Source of the DNA: Richelia sp. UBA3308
GTDB lineage: Bacteria > Cyanobacteriota > Cyanobacteriia > Cyanobacteriales > Nostocaceae
NCBI GenBank assembly: GCA_002361335.1
Contig: DESS01000228.1
Span: 17,188-60,338 of the forward strand
Direction of reading: 5' to 3'
DNA: 43,151 nt
Shown: in pieces, positions 8,362 through 16,084 of the stretch
Layout: every line of letters starts with the position of its first letter
How positions within the stretch are numbered: the first letter of the stretch is position 1
Notes under the pieces: generated by a model
Seen by the model: the letters and a program-made list of their open reading frames with translations, nothing else
Databases searched by the model: none
What the model was told of the DNA's origin: nothing
Program-made: the position numbers and the translations under genes

Positions 8362-8919
8362 ATGGAATTTACAATTCATACCTTAGAAACAGCGCCTAAT
8401 AACTCCAAGGAAGCATTAGCTCATGCGAAGGAAACCTTTAGTTTTATCCCTAATTTAGAAGGGATTTTAGCTGAAGCTCCAGCATTATTAAAAGGAGCAA
8501 TGACATTGTGGGATTTATTTGAAACCACAAGCTTTACTCCTATTGAGCAAGAGGTTATTTATTTAACTGTAAATTATGAAAATTCTTGTAATTACTGCAT
8601 GGCGGCTCATTCGGGATTAGCCAAAATTATTGGAATGTCAAAAGAGAATATTGAAGCACTTAGAAATGGAACACCAATACCAAACGAAAAATTACAAGCC
8701 CTACGTTACTTTACACAGAAAATGGTACAGCAACGTGGTTGGGTTGAAGATAGTGAGATAGAGGAATTTATCGCTGCTGGATACAGCAAACAACAGGTAT
8801 TAGAAGTAATTTTGGGAATTGCTATAAAAGTAATTCATAATTACACCAATCATATTGCCAAAACCCCTTTAGACAAGCAATTTAAACCAAATATTTGGTT
8901 AAAACCTAGTGCAAATTAA
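8362..8919 (+). CDS. Carboxymuconolactone decarboxylase / AhpD-like protein
   Basis: A 185-aa alpha-helical protein of the CMD/AhpD family. The redox motif C76-x2-C79-x3-H83 (SCNYCMAAHSG) is intact, preceded by the conserved acidic stretch PIEQEVIYLTVNYEN. This CxxC-type variant acts as an alkylhydroperoxidase-like disulfide reductase or peroxide scavenger in known members, rather than as a decarboxylase. Translation signals are strong: AAGGAGA at 8347-8353, eight bases before the ATG. It is divergent from and probably repressed by the TetR protein, which fits a small inducible detoxification unit. The physiological substrate is unknown. Confidence 0.88.
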   Translation: MEFTIHTLETAPNNSKEALAHAKETFSFIPNLEGILAEAPALLKGAMTLWDLFETTSFTPIEQEVIYLTVNYENSCNYCMAAHSGLAKIIGMSKENIEALRNGTPIPNEKLQALRYFTQKMVQQRGWVEDSEIEEFIAAGYSKQQVLEVILGIAIKVIHNYTNHIAKTPLDKQFKPNIWLKPSAN

Positions 8920-8940
8920 AACCTCACCCCACCTACGGCA

Positions 8941-8965
8941 CCCCTCTCCTTAGTAAGGAGAGGGG
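8941..8965. repeat. Perfect 12-bp hairpin after the AhpD-like gene
   Basis: CCCCTCTCCTTA and TAAGGAGAGGGG are exact complements around one central base. It lies 21 bp after the stop codon. No T-run follows, so it may be an mRNA-end structure or a dispersed cyanobacterial repeat rather than a classical terminator. Confidence 0.7.
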
Positions 8966-9174
8966 AAGGCGGTGACGTTTGCCGAGTCTATTGCACTCAA
9001 CCGAAAACTGCTATAGTTTAAATTTCACATAATTTTTGAGAATAAAAGATAATTTAATAGGTTAAGGTAAGCAGTTTCTAGCTTACTATTTTTTTGTCTT
9101 CATTTCCTAAATGATGCGTGGCATCATCCGCCTTATTATTACCAACAAAATCGGTAAAAGATAAATATCTCCTA

Positions 9175-9963
9175 CTATAAAAAAGACAAAGGATTGCTCT
9201 TATCTTCTGCAAAACCAAGAATACCGCGATCGCGATGTTCGTAAATTAAATTCCCTTGAGAATCAAACAAGAAAGTTCCTCCTCGCTGGGTTAAATAAGA
9301 AGAATCAGGAACATAAGTATTCCAATTACTTAAAACTTCAGTCATATTTTGCAAGCGCAGGGTTGCTAATTCAAAAGGGCGCTGAAAACCTCTTCCTCCG
9401 GCAAACTTGAAAAAAGAACCTTTCATCGGTGGTAAAGGTGTACCGCGAATAACCTCCTCATCATCAAATAATTGAGGTGCTTGGCGATCGCCAGTATAAC
9501 CCCTAATAACTTCCGCCAAAGTTCCTGGGCTGGCAATGCCAGCACACATTAACATTAAATTCAACCAAGCATTTTGTCCCTTTGATAATAGAGGAAATCT
9601 GATGTTTAAGCCGCGATAAAGTTCTAATGAAGCGTGAATTTCCGCTTTGGGATCGACAAATAGCGATTCTGGGGAAAAGCCAGTATATTCACAAAACTTA
9701 ATACCGGAGTTGCGATCGCCAATTCCGATAGCGCGAATAGTAATTCCTTTAGCTTCGAGCTTAAGATGTTCTTTTTGCAGCCACCAAGCATATTCTAAGT
9801 TATCAAAATCTCCTAATTGGGACCAAATTAGCACCAGTAACTGGGAAAAATTCGAGCAACCATCTAAAACGGGTTTAATTTTACCATCACTAACTCGCAA
9901 GCAGTGAAATGCACTCAAAATAGAGTAAACATCAGGAGAATTGGGGCTTATTTGGGTATTCAT
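9175..9963 (-). CDS. Peroxiredoxin-like (AhpC/TSA, PRXL2-type) protein lacking the usual cysteines
   Basis: A 262-aa protein with a thioredoxin-fold layout of the AhpC/TSA / PRXL2 (SelU-like) type found in cyanobacteria and chloroplasts. The first strand is LLVLIWSQLGDFDNLEYAWWL, the second ITIRAIGIGD, followed by FVDPKAEIHASLEL, a helical insertion (QNAWLNLMLMCAGIASPGTLAEVI) and RGGTFLFDSQGNLIYEHRDRGILGF. Where active members carry C-x-x-C or the peroxidatic Cys, this protein has SQLGDF, with no cysteine. It is thus unlikely to be a normal thiol peroxidase; it may bind rather than reduce its partner. Cytosolic. Monocistronic. Family call is by pattern only. Confidence 0.7.
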   Translation of the reverse strand: MNTQISPNSPDVYSILSAFHCLRVSDGKIKPVLDGCSNFSQLLVLIWSQLGDFDNLEYAWWLQKEHLKLEAKGITIRAIGIGDRNSGIKFCEYTGFSPESLFVDPKAEIHASLELYRGLNIRFPLLSKGQNAWLNLMLMCAGIASPGTLAEVIRGYTGDRQAPQLFDDEEVIRGTPLPPMKGSFFKFAGGRGFQRPFELATLRLQNMTEVLSNWNTYVPDSSYLTQRGGTFLFDSQGNLIYEHRDRGILGFAEDKSNPLSFL

Positions 9964-10128
9964 TCAACGCGATCGACAGTCTTCAAATATTATTTTAGAA
10001 CAAAACTTCTTCCTTCTGAGTCCTATAAATAAATGTCAAATAAATATCGCTTCTTGATTATTTTGGGATAATTTATTTATTGGAAGTTATTTCTTGGAAG
10101 TCCCTTAAGCCAATGTCCAATATACTAA

Positions 10129-11661
10129 CTAAACAGTTGCAAATTTTCTAGCTTTTAATCTAATAGGCATTTTATCTTGAGGAAAAACTGTGATATTTTG
10201 GCCCAATTGCTCGAGGGATGAACGTCCATTGACTAATTCCCAATCAAAATGGTAAATGAGCAAAGAAAGAATAACAGTTGCTTCTAATATCGCTAAAGGA
10301 ACACCCAAACAGTAATGAGCGCCAAGGGAAAACCCGAATAAAGTCGGCTCTATCCCACCATTTTCTTCAGCATCTAACCAACGTTCGGGACGAAATTCTT
10401 CTGGCTGTCCATACATATCAGAATCTAGTCCTGCTAAGATTAAATTTAAGCTTATTACTGTACCAGCAGGAACGAATTTTTCGACCATTGAAGTATCACG
10501 CTTGGCAACTATGCTTAGTTGTGAAGCTACAGGATGAAGACGCATAGTTTCTTTAAAAATAGCTTCGACGTAAACCAATTTTTTCAGAGATTCAATACTC
10601 AAACCTTCTTTAATAACTGGCTCGATTATCTCCCGAGCTTTTTGAATAACTTGGGGATTGAGAGCTAATTCTCCCATGGCAAAAGAAAGAGTATGAGAGG
10701 TGGTATCATGTCCAGCAAAAAGGCCAGCGCGTACATCGTTAATCAAATTATCGGCTGTATACCTTGGAGCTTTAGCCATTTGAACCATCATTGAATCTTT
10801 CAAGGTTTGAGTAATTTGAGAAAGTTCGTTTTGGTCTAATTTTTGATTTCTGGCTAATTTAAAAGCTAAATCAATCCTAGGATGCAAAAAATTATTTAAA
10901 TAATTCTGAGCTTCTCGGTAAATTTGATTTTTTTTAGTGGGAAGATATTTAAGCCAATTAAAGCCTGTAGTTCCTTGTACTAAAACTTGTTTTTCTAAAA
11001 CTGCTAAAGAAGAATATATTTTTTCTGTTTCTAAAATAGGTTTAATTCGATCTTGTTCAGGAATAAGAGGAACACCGAGCATGAAATAGCAAATAATGCT
11101 CATCGTATATTTTAAAAACAAAGGATCTATTTCAACAGCTTCGTTTTTTATAGCTTTTTGTTCAAGCTTTTCGATCAAAGTTAGACTTGCCTGGTGAATT
11201 ATGTCGAATTTAGCAAGAAATTTACTAGAAGCTAAAGCAGGAGTCCAAGCTTTGCGTCGCCATTGCCATTCTTCTCCAATTTGATTGCCTAAATGTACTC
11301 CAAACACATTTGCGTAAGCAGAATAAAAATTACCACCTCTAATAAAATCTCCGTCTTTTTGACCTTTGAGAAGTATTTTTTGAATTAATTTTGCATTTCC
11401 TATGACTAGATTGGGCTTATTAAAATTCCAAATAACAAATATATCTCCTAGCTCTTTAGACCAATTTATAAATAATTGAGGTAATTTTCCAGCTTTAAGA
11501 GCCGCAATTAAATCGGAAAGATTTCCAGATAACCAATGTCCTTTAGGTGAAGGAAAATTTCGTAAATAACTATATTTTTGATAATTGCTCCACCATCTCC
11601 AAGCAAATACACTCGTTGATGCGATCGCGATTCCACTTCCAGCCAAAACTACTAAAGACAT
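10129..11661 (-). CDS. Cytochrome P450
   Basis: A 510-aa monooxygenase with all P450 signatures: I-helix AGHDTT (316-321), ExxR as E371-TMR374, PERW motif (425-428), and the heme loop FSLGAHYCLG with the thiolate C451. The N-terminus has a hydrophobic segment (2-22) followed by aromatic and basic residues and a proline-rich PSPKGHW, the layout of a membrane-anchored microsomal-type P450, which is uncommon for bacteria. Length and the class-E features (CYP4/CYP120-like in spirit) suggest hydroxylation of a lipid or terpenoid substrate; family number cannot be assigned. No ferredoxin or reductase gene is adjacent. Divergent from the PhzF-like gene, with 186 bp between. Confidence 0.93.
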   Translation of the reverse strand: MSLVVLAGSGIAIASTSVFAWRWWSNYQKYSYLRNFPSPKGHWLSGNLSDLIAALKAGKLPQLFINWSKELGDIFVIWNFNKPNLVIGNAKLIQKILLKGQKDGDFIRGGNFYSAYANVFGVHLGNQIGEEWQWRRKAWTPALASSKFLAKFDIIHQASLTLIEKLEQKAIKNEAVEIDPLFLKYTMSIICYFMLGVPLIPEQDRIKPILETEKIYSSLAVLEKQVLVQGTTGFNWLKYLPTKKNQIYREAQNYLNNFLHPRIDLAFKLARNQKLDQNELSQITQTLKDSMMVQMAKAPRYTADNLINDVRAGLFAGHDTTSHTLSFAMGELALNPQVIQKAREIIEPVIKEGLSIESLKKLVYVEAIFKETMRLHPVASQLSIVAKRDTSMVEKFVPAGTVISLNLILAGLDSDMYGQPEEFRPERWLDAEENGGIEPTLFGFSLGAHYCLGVPLAILEATVILSLLIYHFDWELVNGRSSLEQLGQNITVFPQDKMPIRLKARKFATV

Positions 11662-11847
11662 ATCTTTAAAAAAACTAAGCTCTTAGTATTTTTTCACATT
11701 TGTTGGCATTATTTTAATGATACCACTGTTTGTACCATTATCGAAGTAAGCAATAATTTCATCATCCTTAGGGTACCTCCGCGTTAACCTCCGCGAAACT
11801 TTGCGTTAAAAATATTATCCTTTTTCAATCAAAACTAAATTAAAAAC

Positions 11848-12642
11848 ATGAAACAAACGATCGTCCAAGTTGACGCATTTACCAACAAACCCTTTTCCGG
11901 CAACCCCGCTGCTGTATGCGTTTTATCCTCTCCTAAAGATGACAGTTGGATGCAAAATGTAGCGCAAGAAATGAATTTATCAGAAACCGCATTTCTAATA
12001 AAACAACAAGACGGTTACAATCTCCGCTGGTTTACTCCCGCAACAGAAGTACCATTGTGTGGTCACGCCACTCTTGCCAGTTCTCACGTTTTATGGTCAG
12101 AAAATCATCTTTCTGACAACGAATCAGCCCGTTTTCATACTAAAAGTGGTTTATTAATTGCTAAAAAGCAACAAGATTGGATTGAATTAGATTTTCCCGC
12201 CAATCCTTCGGAAGAAGTTTCCACAACTGCGGAACTTTCTCAAGCTTTGGGAGTACCCATAAAAACAGTGATGAAAAATTCTCTGGGTTACTTAGTAGAA
12301 GTTGAATCGGAAGAATTAGTCAGAGAAATGCAGCCAAATTTTACACTTTTATCCGAACTTTTTCCAGAAGTTATTGTTACTAGTTTGGCTGAAAATAGCT
12401 CAGAATTTGACTTTGTCTCTCGCTTTTTTGCTCCAGGATTAGGTATCAATGAAGATCCAGTAACCGGCGCTGCTCATTGCTGTCTCGCACCTTATTGGAG
12501 AAATAAATTAAATAAAGACGAATTTTTAGCGTATCAAGCATCAACTCGTGGTGGTGTAGTCAAGGTAAAATACCCTGGTGAAAATAGAGTCTTTTTGAGT
12601 GGACAAGCTGTTACAGTTTTACGAGGGGAAATTATTTCTTGA
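11848..12642 (+). CDS. PhzF-family isomerase
   Basis: A 264-aa member of the PhzF/diaminopimelate epimerase-like fold. Family marks are the opening QVDAFTNKPFSGNPAAVC, the catalytic glutamate E46 in MNLSETAFL, WFTPATEVPLCGHATLAS, and NEDPVTGAAHCCLAPYW. PhzF proper isomerises dihydro-3-hydroxyanthranilate, but no other phenazine genes are present and most cyanobacterial homologues are unassigned. Cytosolic. A clean ATG start; no strong Shine-Dalgarno. It is divergent from the P450 gene, so the two are not an operon, though a shared control region is possible. Confidence 0.88.
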   Translation: MKQTIVQVDAFTNKPFSGNPAAVCVLSSPKDDSWMQNVAQEMNLSETAFLIKQQDGYNLRWFTPATEVPLCGHATLASSHVLWSENHLSDNESARFHTKSGLLIAKKQQDWIELDFPANPSEEVSTTAELSQALGVPIKTVMKNSLGYLVEVESEELVREMQPNFTLLSELFPEVIVTSLAENSSEFDFVSRFFAPGLGINEDPVTGAAHCCLAPYWRNKLNKDEFLAYQASTRGGVVKVKYPGENRVFLSGQAVTVLRGEIIS

Positions 12643-12745
12643 TTTATTTATTTCTTGATTTATTGAACTTTGAATTTTAACATCTCAAATTTTTTACAAA
12701 TTCAACAAAAAATTTGAGTTCAATCTCTATGTTCCTCATTTAATA

Positions 12746-12868
12746 TAACTTACGCAACTGGCACAATTTTCTTGTAGGGTGTGTGACGCTACGAACAAAT
12801 ATGAACGTAGTAATAAGACATAAGAGCGTCACGCACCATCGGTGTATTATTACAATATCGTAAGTCCT
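12746..12868. mobile_element. Probable MITE remnant, about 120 bp
   Basis: Outer inverted ends ACTTACG (12748-12754) and CGTAAGT (12859-12865) enclose a longer inner inverted repeat: GGTGTGTGACGCT (12778-12790) against AGCGTCACGCACC (12825-12837), 12 of 13 paired. ACTTACG-type ends are familiar from cyanobacterial miniature elements. It has no ORF. The right end lies about 5 bp from the stop codon of the methyltransferase gene. Confidence 0.7.
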
Positions 12869-12870
12869 GT

Positions 12871-13941
12871 TTAATTTAATTTCATTTCATTTAATTCAAA
12901 AAATGTGAGTTGTTTTGGGAGTTTCTGCTCCCATAAATCATAACAAAGTCCAAATTCTAGATATTGTTGTATATCTAAGAATATTTTATCTGCTAATATT
13001 CTTGCTAGGTTAACAGGAACAGCATTTCCGACCATTTTATAACCATCAACAATATATTTATATTTAAAAATAAAATCGTCTGGAAAAGTTTGAATTCTCG
13101 CACATTCTCTCACAGACAATCTTCGATAGGGTTTTGGTGATTTTGGATCAAAAATCCATTTATCTTTATCAACCCAAATCATTTTATTTGCTTGTGGATG
13201 TATGGGAGCATGTCTAGCACCTGCTTGAATTGTGTATGATGCTTCTTCCCAACTTCTAACTCTATTTCTAGACATATAAATACTCGAAAAGCTACCTTTC
13301 TTATATTCATGGTTGGGAATTTTCAAACTATTTTTTTTTATCTTAGAATCTATTGGTATAGCTTGAATATCCTTGATATCATAAATAGCATCCTTAAGAG
13401 TTAATTTACGATCGATCGCACTGGGATATTCAAATATCCTACCCATATCTTCTCGATAACCAATAATAATTACTCGTTTTCTATCTTGAGGAACTAGATA
13501 ATCCGAAGCATTCAACAATTTATAAGTGACTTCATATCCAGCTTCTTTAAAATGAAATAATATATTTGTAAAAGCTTCCTCGTGTTTTCCAGCTAAAATA
13601 CCACTAACATTTTCAGCTAAGAAAAATAAAGGCTTTTTTTGTTTCAGAATTCTAATATAATCAAAAAATAATTGACCTCTAGTATCATCAATACCCCTTT
13701 GTGCCCCAGCTTCACTCCAACTTTGACAAGGAGGGCCACCTATTATACCAATACACTCAGGAATATCCTCCGGAAGGATTTTTCTGATATCTCTTTTATC
13801 TAAATAGGTATTCGGGTGATTAAATTCATAAGTATCCCATATTGATTTATCATACTCATTTGCCCAAATAACATTAAATCCTGCTTGTTGAAAGCCTAAA
13901 TCTAATCCTCCACAACCGGAAAATAAAGATACAACATTCAT
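12871..13941 (-). CDS. DNA (cytosine-5) methyltransferase, M.HaeIII-like (probable GGCC specificity)
   Basis: A C5 cytosine methyltransferase. The longest frame begins at TTG (13965); I take the ATG at 13941 because motif I follows at once (MNVVSLFSGCGGLDLGF), giving 356 aa. Other motifs are in order: GGPPCQSWSEAG (IV, catalytic Cys), FFLAENVSG (VI), QDRKRVIIIG (VIII), RRLSVRECARIQTFPDDF (IX) and GYKMVGNAVPVNLA (X). The target region between VIII and IX (NHEYKKGSF, YMSRNRVRSW, HPQANKMIW) closely resembles that of M.HaeIII as I remember it, so GGCC is the likely target, as for the Anabaena DmtB enzyme. No restriction endonuclease is adjacent, so it is probably a solitary methyltransferase. Confidence 0.93.
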   Translation of the reverse strand: MNVVSLFSGCGGLDLGFQQAGFNVIWANEYDKSIWDTYEFNHPNTYLDKRDIRKILPEDIPECIGIIGGPPCQSWSEAGAQRGIDDTRGQLFFDYIRILKQKKPLFFLAENVSGILAGKHEEAFTNILFHFKEAGYEVTYKLLNASDYLVPQDRKRVIIIGYREDMGRIFEYPSAIDRKLTLKDAIYDIKDIQAIPIDSKIKKNSLKIPNHEYKKGSFSSIYMSRNRVRSWEEASYTIQAGARHAPIHPQANKMIWVDKDKWIFDPKSPKPYRRLSVRECARIQTFPDDFIFKYKYIVDGYKMVGNAVPVNLARILADKIFLDIQQYLEFGLCYDLWEQKLPKQLTFFELNEMKLN

Positions 13942-14009
13942 ATAGATTAACTGTTCAAATTTCAACTCTAAATTCTATAGTTAATCATTTCAAATGAAAT
14001 TTACCGAAT

Positions 14010-15287
14010 CTAAATTTCATTTAAAATTTCATCTATTATCTTATAAGCTTGAAATAATTCCCCATCAGTAATACAATAAGGCGGCATTATATAAAGTACA
14101 TTTCCTAAAGGACGTAACAGCAAACCTTTTTCCACAGCTTTTCGGCGAATTTCCAAACCAACCTTATTTAAATATCCAGATTCTTGATTATTAACAATAT
14201 TCATCGCCGCAATCGTACCCGTCACCCGTAACTTTTCAACTTTGGGATTTTCTTGTAAAACTTCCAAATATTGTAAATGTTTCCCTTCCATACTGCTAAA
14301 AGCAGGTTGATTTTCTTCCATCAACTCTAAAGAAGCCAACGCAGCAGCACATCCCAAAGGATTCGCCGTATAACTGTGTCCGTGATATAAAGTTTTTATC
14401 GGGTCATCACTGTAAAAAGTATCGTAAATCTTCTCAGAACATACCGTAACAGATAAAGGTAAAAAACCTCCCGTAATCCCCTTTGATAAACAAGTAATAT
14501 CCGGCGTAACTTCACTTTTAATGCTGGGAAACCAATCTCCAGTTCTACCAAACCCAGTCATCACTTCATCAAAAATCAATAAAGTATCAAATTTTTCAAC
14601 TAATTGGTGTAATTCCCGTAAAAACTCTGGTCTACACATCCGTATTCCTCCAGCACCTTGCACCAGAGGTTCAATAATAATACCAGCATACTGTTGAGGA
14701 TTTTGCTGTAATTTTTCTTTAAATTTACATAAAACTTCTTCCTCCTTTTCGTCAACAGCATTATCACCGATGTAAGTTTCAGGAAAAGGTAAAAAATCCA
14801 CCTCAAACAGCATATTTGAGAAAACTTGAGAAAATAGCGATCGCGCCCCTACAGACATTGCTCCAAAAGTATCGCCATGATAGGCTCCTTCAAAAGCAAT
14901 AAATTTTTGACGCTGTTGATTTTGATTTACCCAATATTGATAAGCCATTTTCAGAGCAACTTCCACAGCTGTGGAACCATTATCAGAAAAGAAAACTCGG
15001 CTTAATCCATGGGGAAGTTTGTCAACTAATTCTTCTGCAAGTTTTTCTGCTGGTTGATGAGTAAATCCAGCAAAGATAACGTGTTCCAATTGCTTTGCTT
15101 GACTAAAAATCGCTTCAGCAATCTTAGGGTGGGAATGCCCGTGAATGTTTACCCACCAGCTAGAGATGCAATCCATAAGTTTACGCCCATCTTCCAACTC
15201 CAGCCAAATTCCACTAGCTGATATTACCTTAAGAGGTGGAGGAGATGTTTTGAGGTTTTGGAAGGGATACCAAATATTGGGGTGCAT
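14010..15287 (-). CDS. bioA: Adenosylmethionine--8-amino-7-oxononanoate aminotransferase
   Basis: A 425-aa class III PLP aminotransferase for the third step of biotin synthesis, converting KAPA to DAPA with S-adenosylmethionine as amino donor. BioA-specific marks are SSWWVNIHGHSHP (42-54), which includes the WW pair lining the substrate pocket, SDNGSTAVEVALKMA (101-115), AYHGDTFGAMS (135-145), IFDEVMTGFGRTG (D240) and the PLP lysine K269 in CLSKGITGG. Length is normal. No bioD or bioF gene is nearby, as is common for dispersed biotin genes in cyanobacteria. The upstream region is a repeat island, so the promoter must lie within or be displaced by repeats. Confidence 0.95.
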   Translation of the reverse strand: MHPNIWYPFQNLKTSPPPLKVISASGIWLELEDGRKLMDCISSWWVNIHGHSHPKIAEAIFSQAKQLEHVIFAGFTHQPAEKLAEELVDKLPHGLSRVFFSDNGSTAVEVALKMAYQYWVNQNQQRQKFIAFEGAYHGDTFGAMSVGARSLFSQVFSNMLFEVDFLPFPETYIGDNAVDEKEEEVLCKFKEKLQQNPQQYAGIIIEPLVQGAGGIRMCRPEFLRELHQLVEKFDTLLIFDEVMTGFGRTGDWFPSIKSEVTPDITCLSKGITGGFLPLSVTVCSEKIYDTFYSDDPIKTLYHGHSYTANPLGCAAALASLELMEENQPAFSSMEGKHLQYLEVLQENPKVEKLRVTGTIAAMNIVNNQESGYLNKVGLEIRRKAVEKGLLLRPLGNVLYIMPPYCITDGELFQAYKIIDEILNEI

Positions 15288-15317
15288 TGCTTGTATTGGG
15301 AAGATTGATAAAAAAAT

Positions 15318-15360
15318 ATTCTGGCGATTTTGATTCTGGCGATTTTGATTCTTGCGATTG
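15318..15360. repeat. 15-bp tandem repeat upstream of bioA
   Basis: ATTCTGGCGATTTTG at 15318-15332 and 15333-15347, then a partial ATTCTTGCGATTG to 15360. It looks like local amplification of the CTGGCGATT end of the REP-like element that begins here; it sits about 30-70 bp before the bioA start. Confidence 0.8.
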
Positions 15361-15526
15361 AATATCTCCCTAGGGGAGACGCTTCGCTAACGCTGCTACA
15401 CAGGCGAAACCCACCTGCGTGGGTTTAAGAAGAAGAATATAATATATTGTTATCCAGTTTCAATAAATAAATCTTAAGTCCGTGTAGACGGACTTCGTTT
15501 GTGTAGCCGCTATTTCTAATCGCCAG
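15321..15526. repeat. Composite REP-like element with inverted modules
   Basis: The ends are an exact 9-bp inverted pair, CTGGCGATT (15321) and AATCGCCAG (to 15526). Inside are two opposed modules: ctcccta-ggggagac plus ctacacaggcgaaac with a ACCCAcctgcgTGGGT hairpin, and GTCCGT-gtag-ACGGAC followed by ttcgtttGTGTAGccgc. A similar module recurs at 42469-42535 inside a MITE. Confidence 0.7.
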
Positions 15527-15595
15527 GTTTTTTTATCTTACCATTCAAAACATTAATGAAATGAGATCTAATTTCACCCATGAAATTAAACCGGG

Positions 15596-15739
15596 GAATT
15601 TTTTAAATGGCAAGGAAGCTATGGAGCATTTACCGTTAGTCATGATGCTATAGATAAAGTATAAATTTATATCACAAATCAAGCAATTCATCACCAGCAA
15701 AAATCAATAATTCCAACTTGGGAATTAAATCATAGCTAA
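15596..15739 (+). pseudogene. Fossil RAYT/IS200-type (Y1) transposase fragment
   Basis: In the frame starting at 15596 the translation reads EFFKWQGSYGAFTVSHDAI, then DKV, an in-frame TAA at 15662, and then IYITNQAIHHQQKS to a stop at 15739. FxWQxGYGAFSVS followed by a KYIxNQxxHH segment is the hallmark of the C-terminal part of IS200-like and REP-associated tyrosine transposases. The N-terminal HUH domain and the catalytic start are missing, and the internal stop confirms decay. It is flanked on both sides by REP-like hairpins carrying a GTGTAG tag, which is the association expected for a RAYT and its target repeats. Confidence 0.75.
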
Positions 15740-15750
15740 TTATTTAAACC

Positions 15751-15840
15751 CACGACGGCGGGTTTTGCTTGTGTAGTTTTCTATATAAACCCGCGACGGC
15801 AGGTTTTGCTTGTGTAGCCGCGATTTCAATCCCCAGGTTT
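15751..15840 (+). repeat. Two tandem REP-like hairpin modules
   Basis: Two copies of AAACCC(A/G)CGACGGC followed by (A/G)GGTTTTGCTTGTGTAG, at about 15753-15785 and 15788-15820. Each has an AACCC/GGGTT-type stem and the same TTGTGTAG tail. The second continues ccgcgatttcaatccccagg, matching the end of the module at 15473-15526. Confidence 0.75.
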
Positions 15841-15900
15841 TCTAACCATCCCCAGGTTTTCTAACCATCCCCAGATTTTCTAACCATCCCCAGATTTTCA
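15831..15900 (+). repeat. 19-bp tandem repeat, about 3.7 copies
   Basis: The unit CCCCAGGTTTTCTAACCAT occurs at 15831, 15850 and 15869 (with A for G in the third), with a fourth partial copy to about 15900. It begins at the tail of the REP-like hairpin and appears to be its local expansion. No spacers, so not a CRISPR. Confidence 0.85.
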
Positions 15901-16012
15901 CCTACCCATCAAATAATTAACCAAAAAACAAACATAATCTAACTTTAAATTAACTTTCTCTTAAATTTCTGCTATAATAGTATTCTTGTCTGTAATCAGG
16001 AACTATAATAAA

Positions 16013-16044
16013 AATCCCCCTCTCTATAAACGAAGAAGGGGATT
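16013..16044 (-). terminator. Rho-independent terminator of the R3H ATPase gene
   Basis: On the minus strand AATCCCC pairs with GGGGATT, and the hairpin is followed by TTTTATTATAG. It lies about 40 nt after the stop of the gene at 16085. On the plus strand no T-run follows, so it acts on leftward transcripts. Confidence 0.8.
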
Positions 16045-16084
16045 ATTGTGCTGAATGTTGGGAAAAATAAGAGATAGGGAAAAA

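Noticed and set aside
10129..12642. P450 plus PhzF as a biosynthetic gene cluster
   Set aside because: The genes are divergent, 186 bp apart with a repeat between, and no core biosynthetic enzyme, carrier or transporter accompanies them.
13941..13965. TTG start giving an 8-residue longer methyltransferase
   Set aside because: The ATG at 13941 places motif I at the usual distance from the N-terminus; the longer leader has no family support.
15831..15900. CRISPR-like repeat run
   Set aside because: The 19-bp units are head to tail with no spacers; it is a simple tandem repeat. No cas genes in the window.
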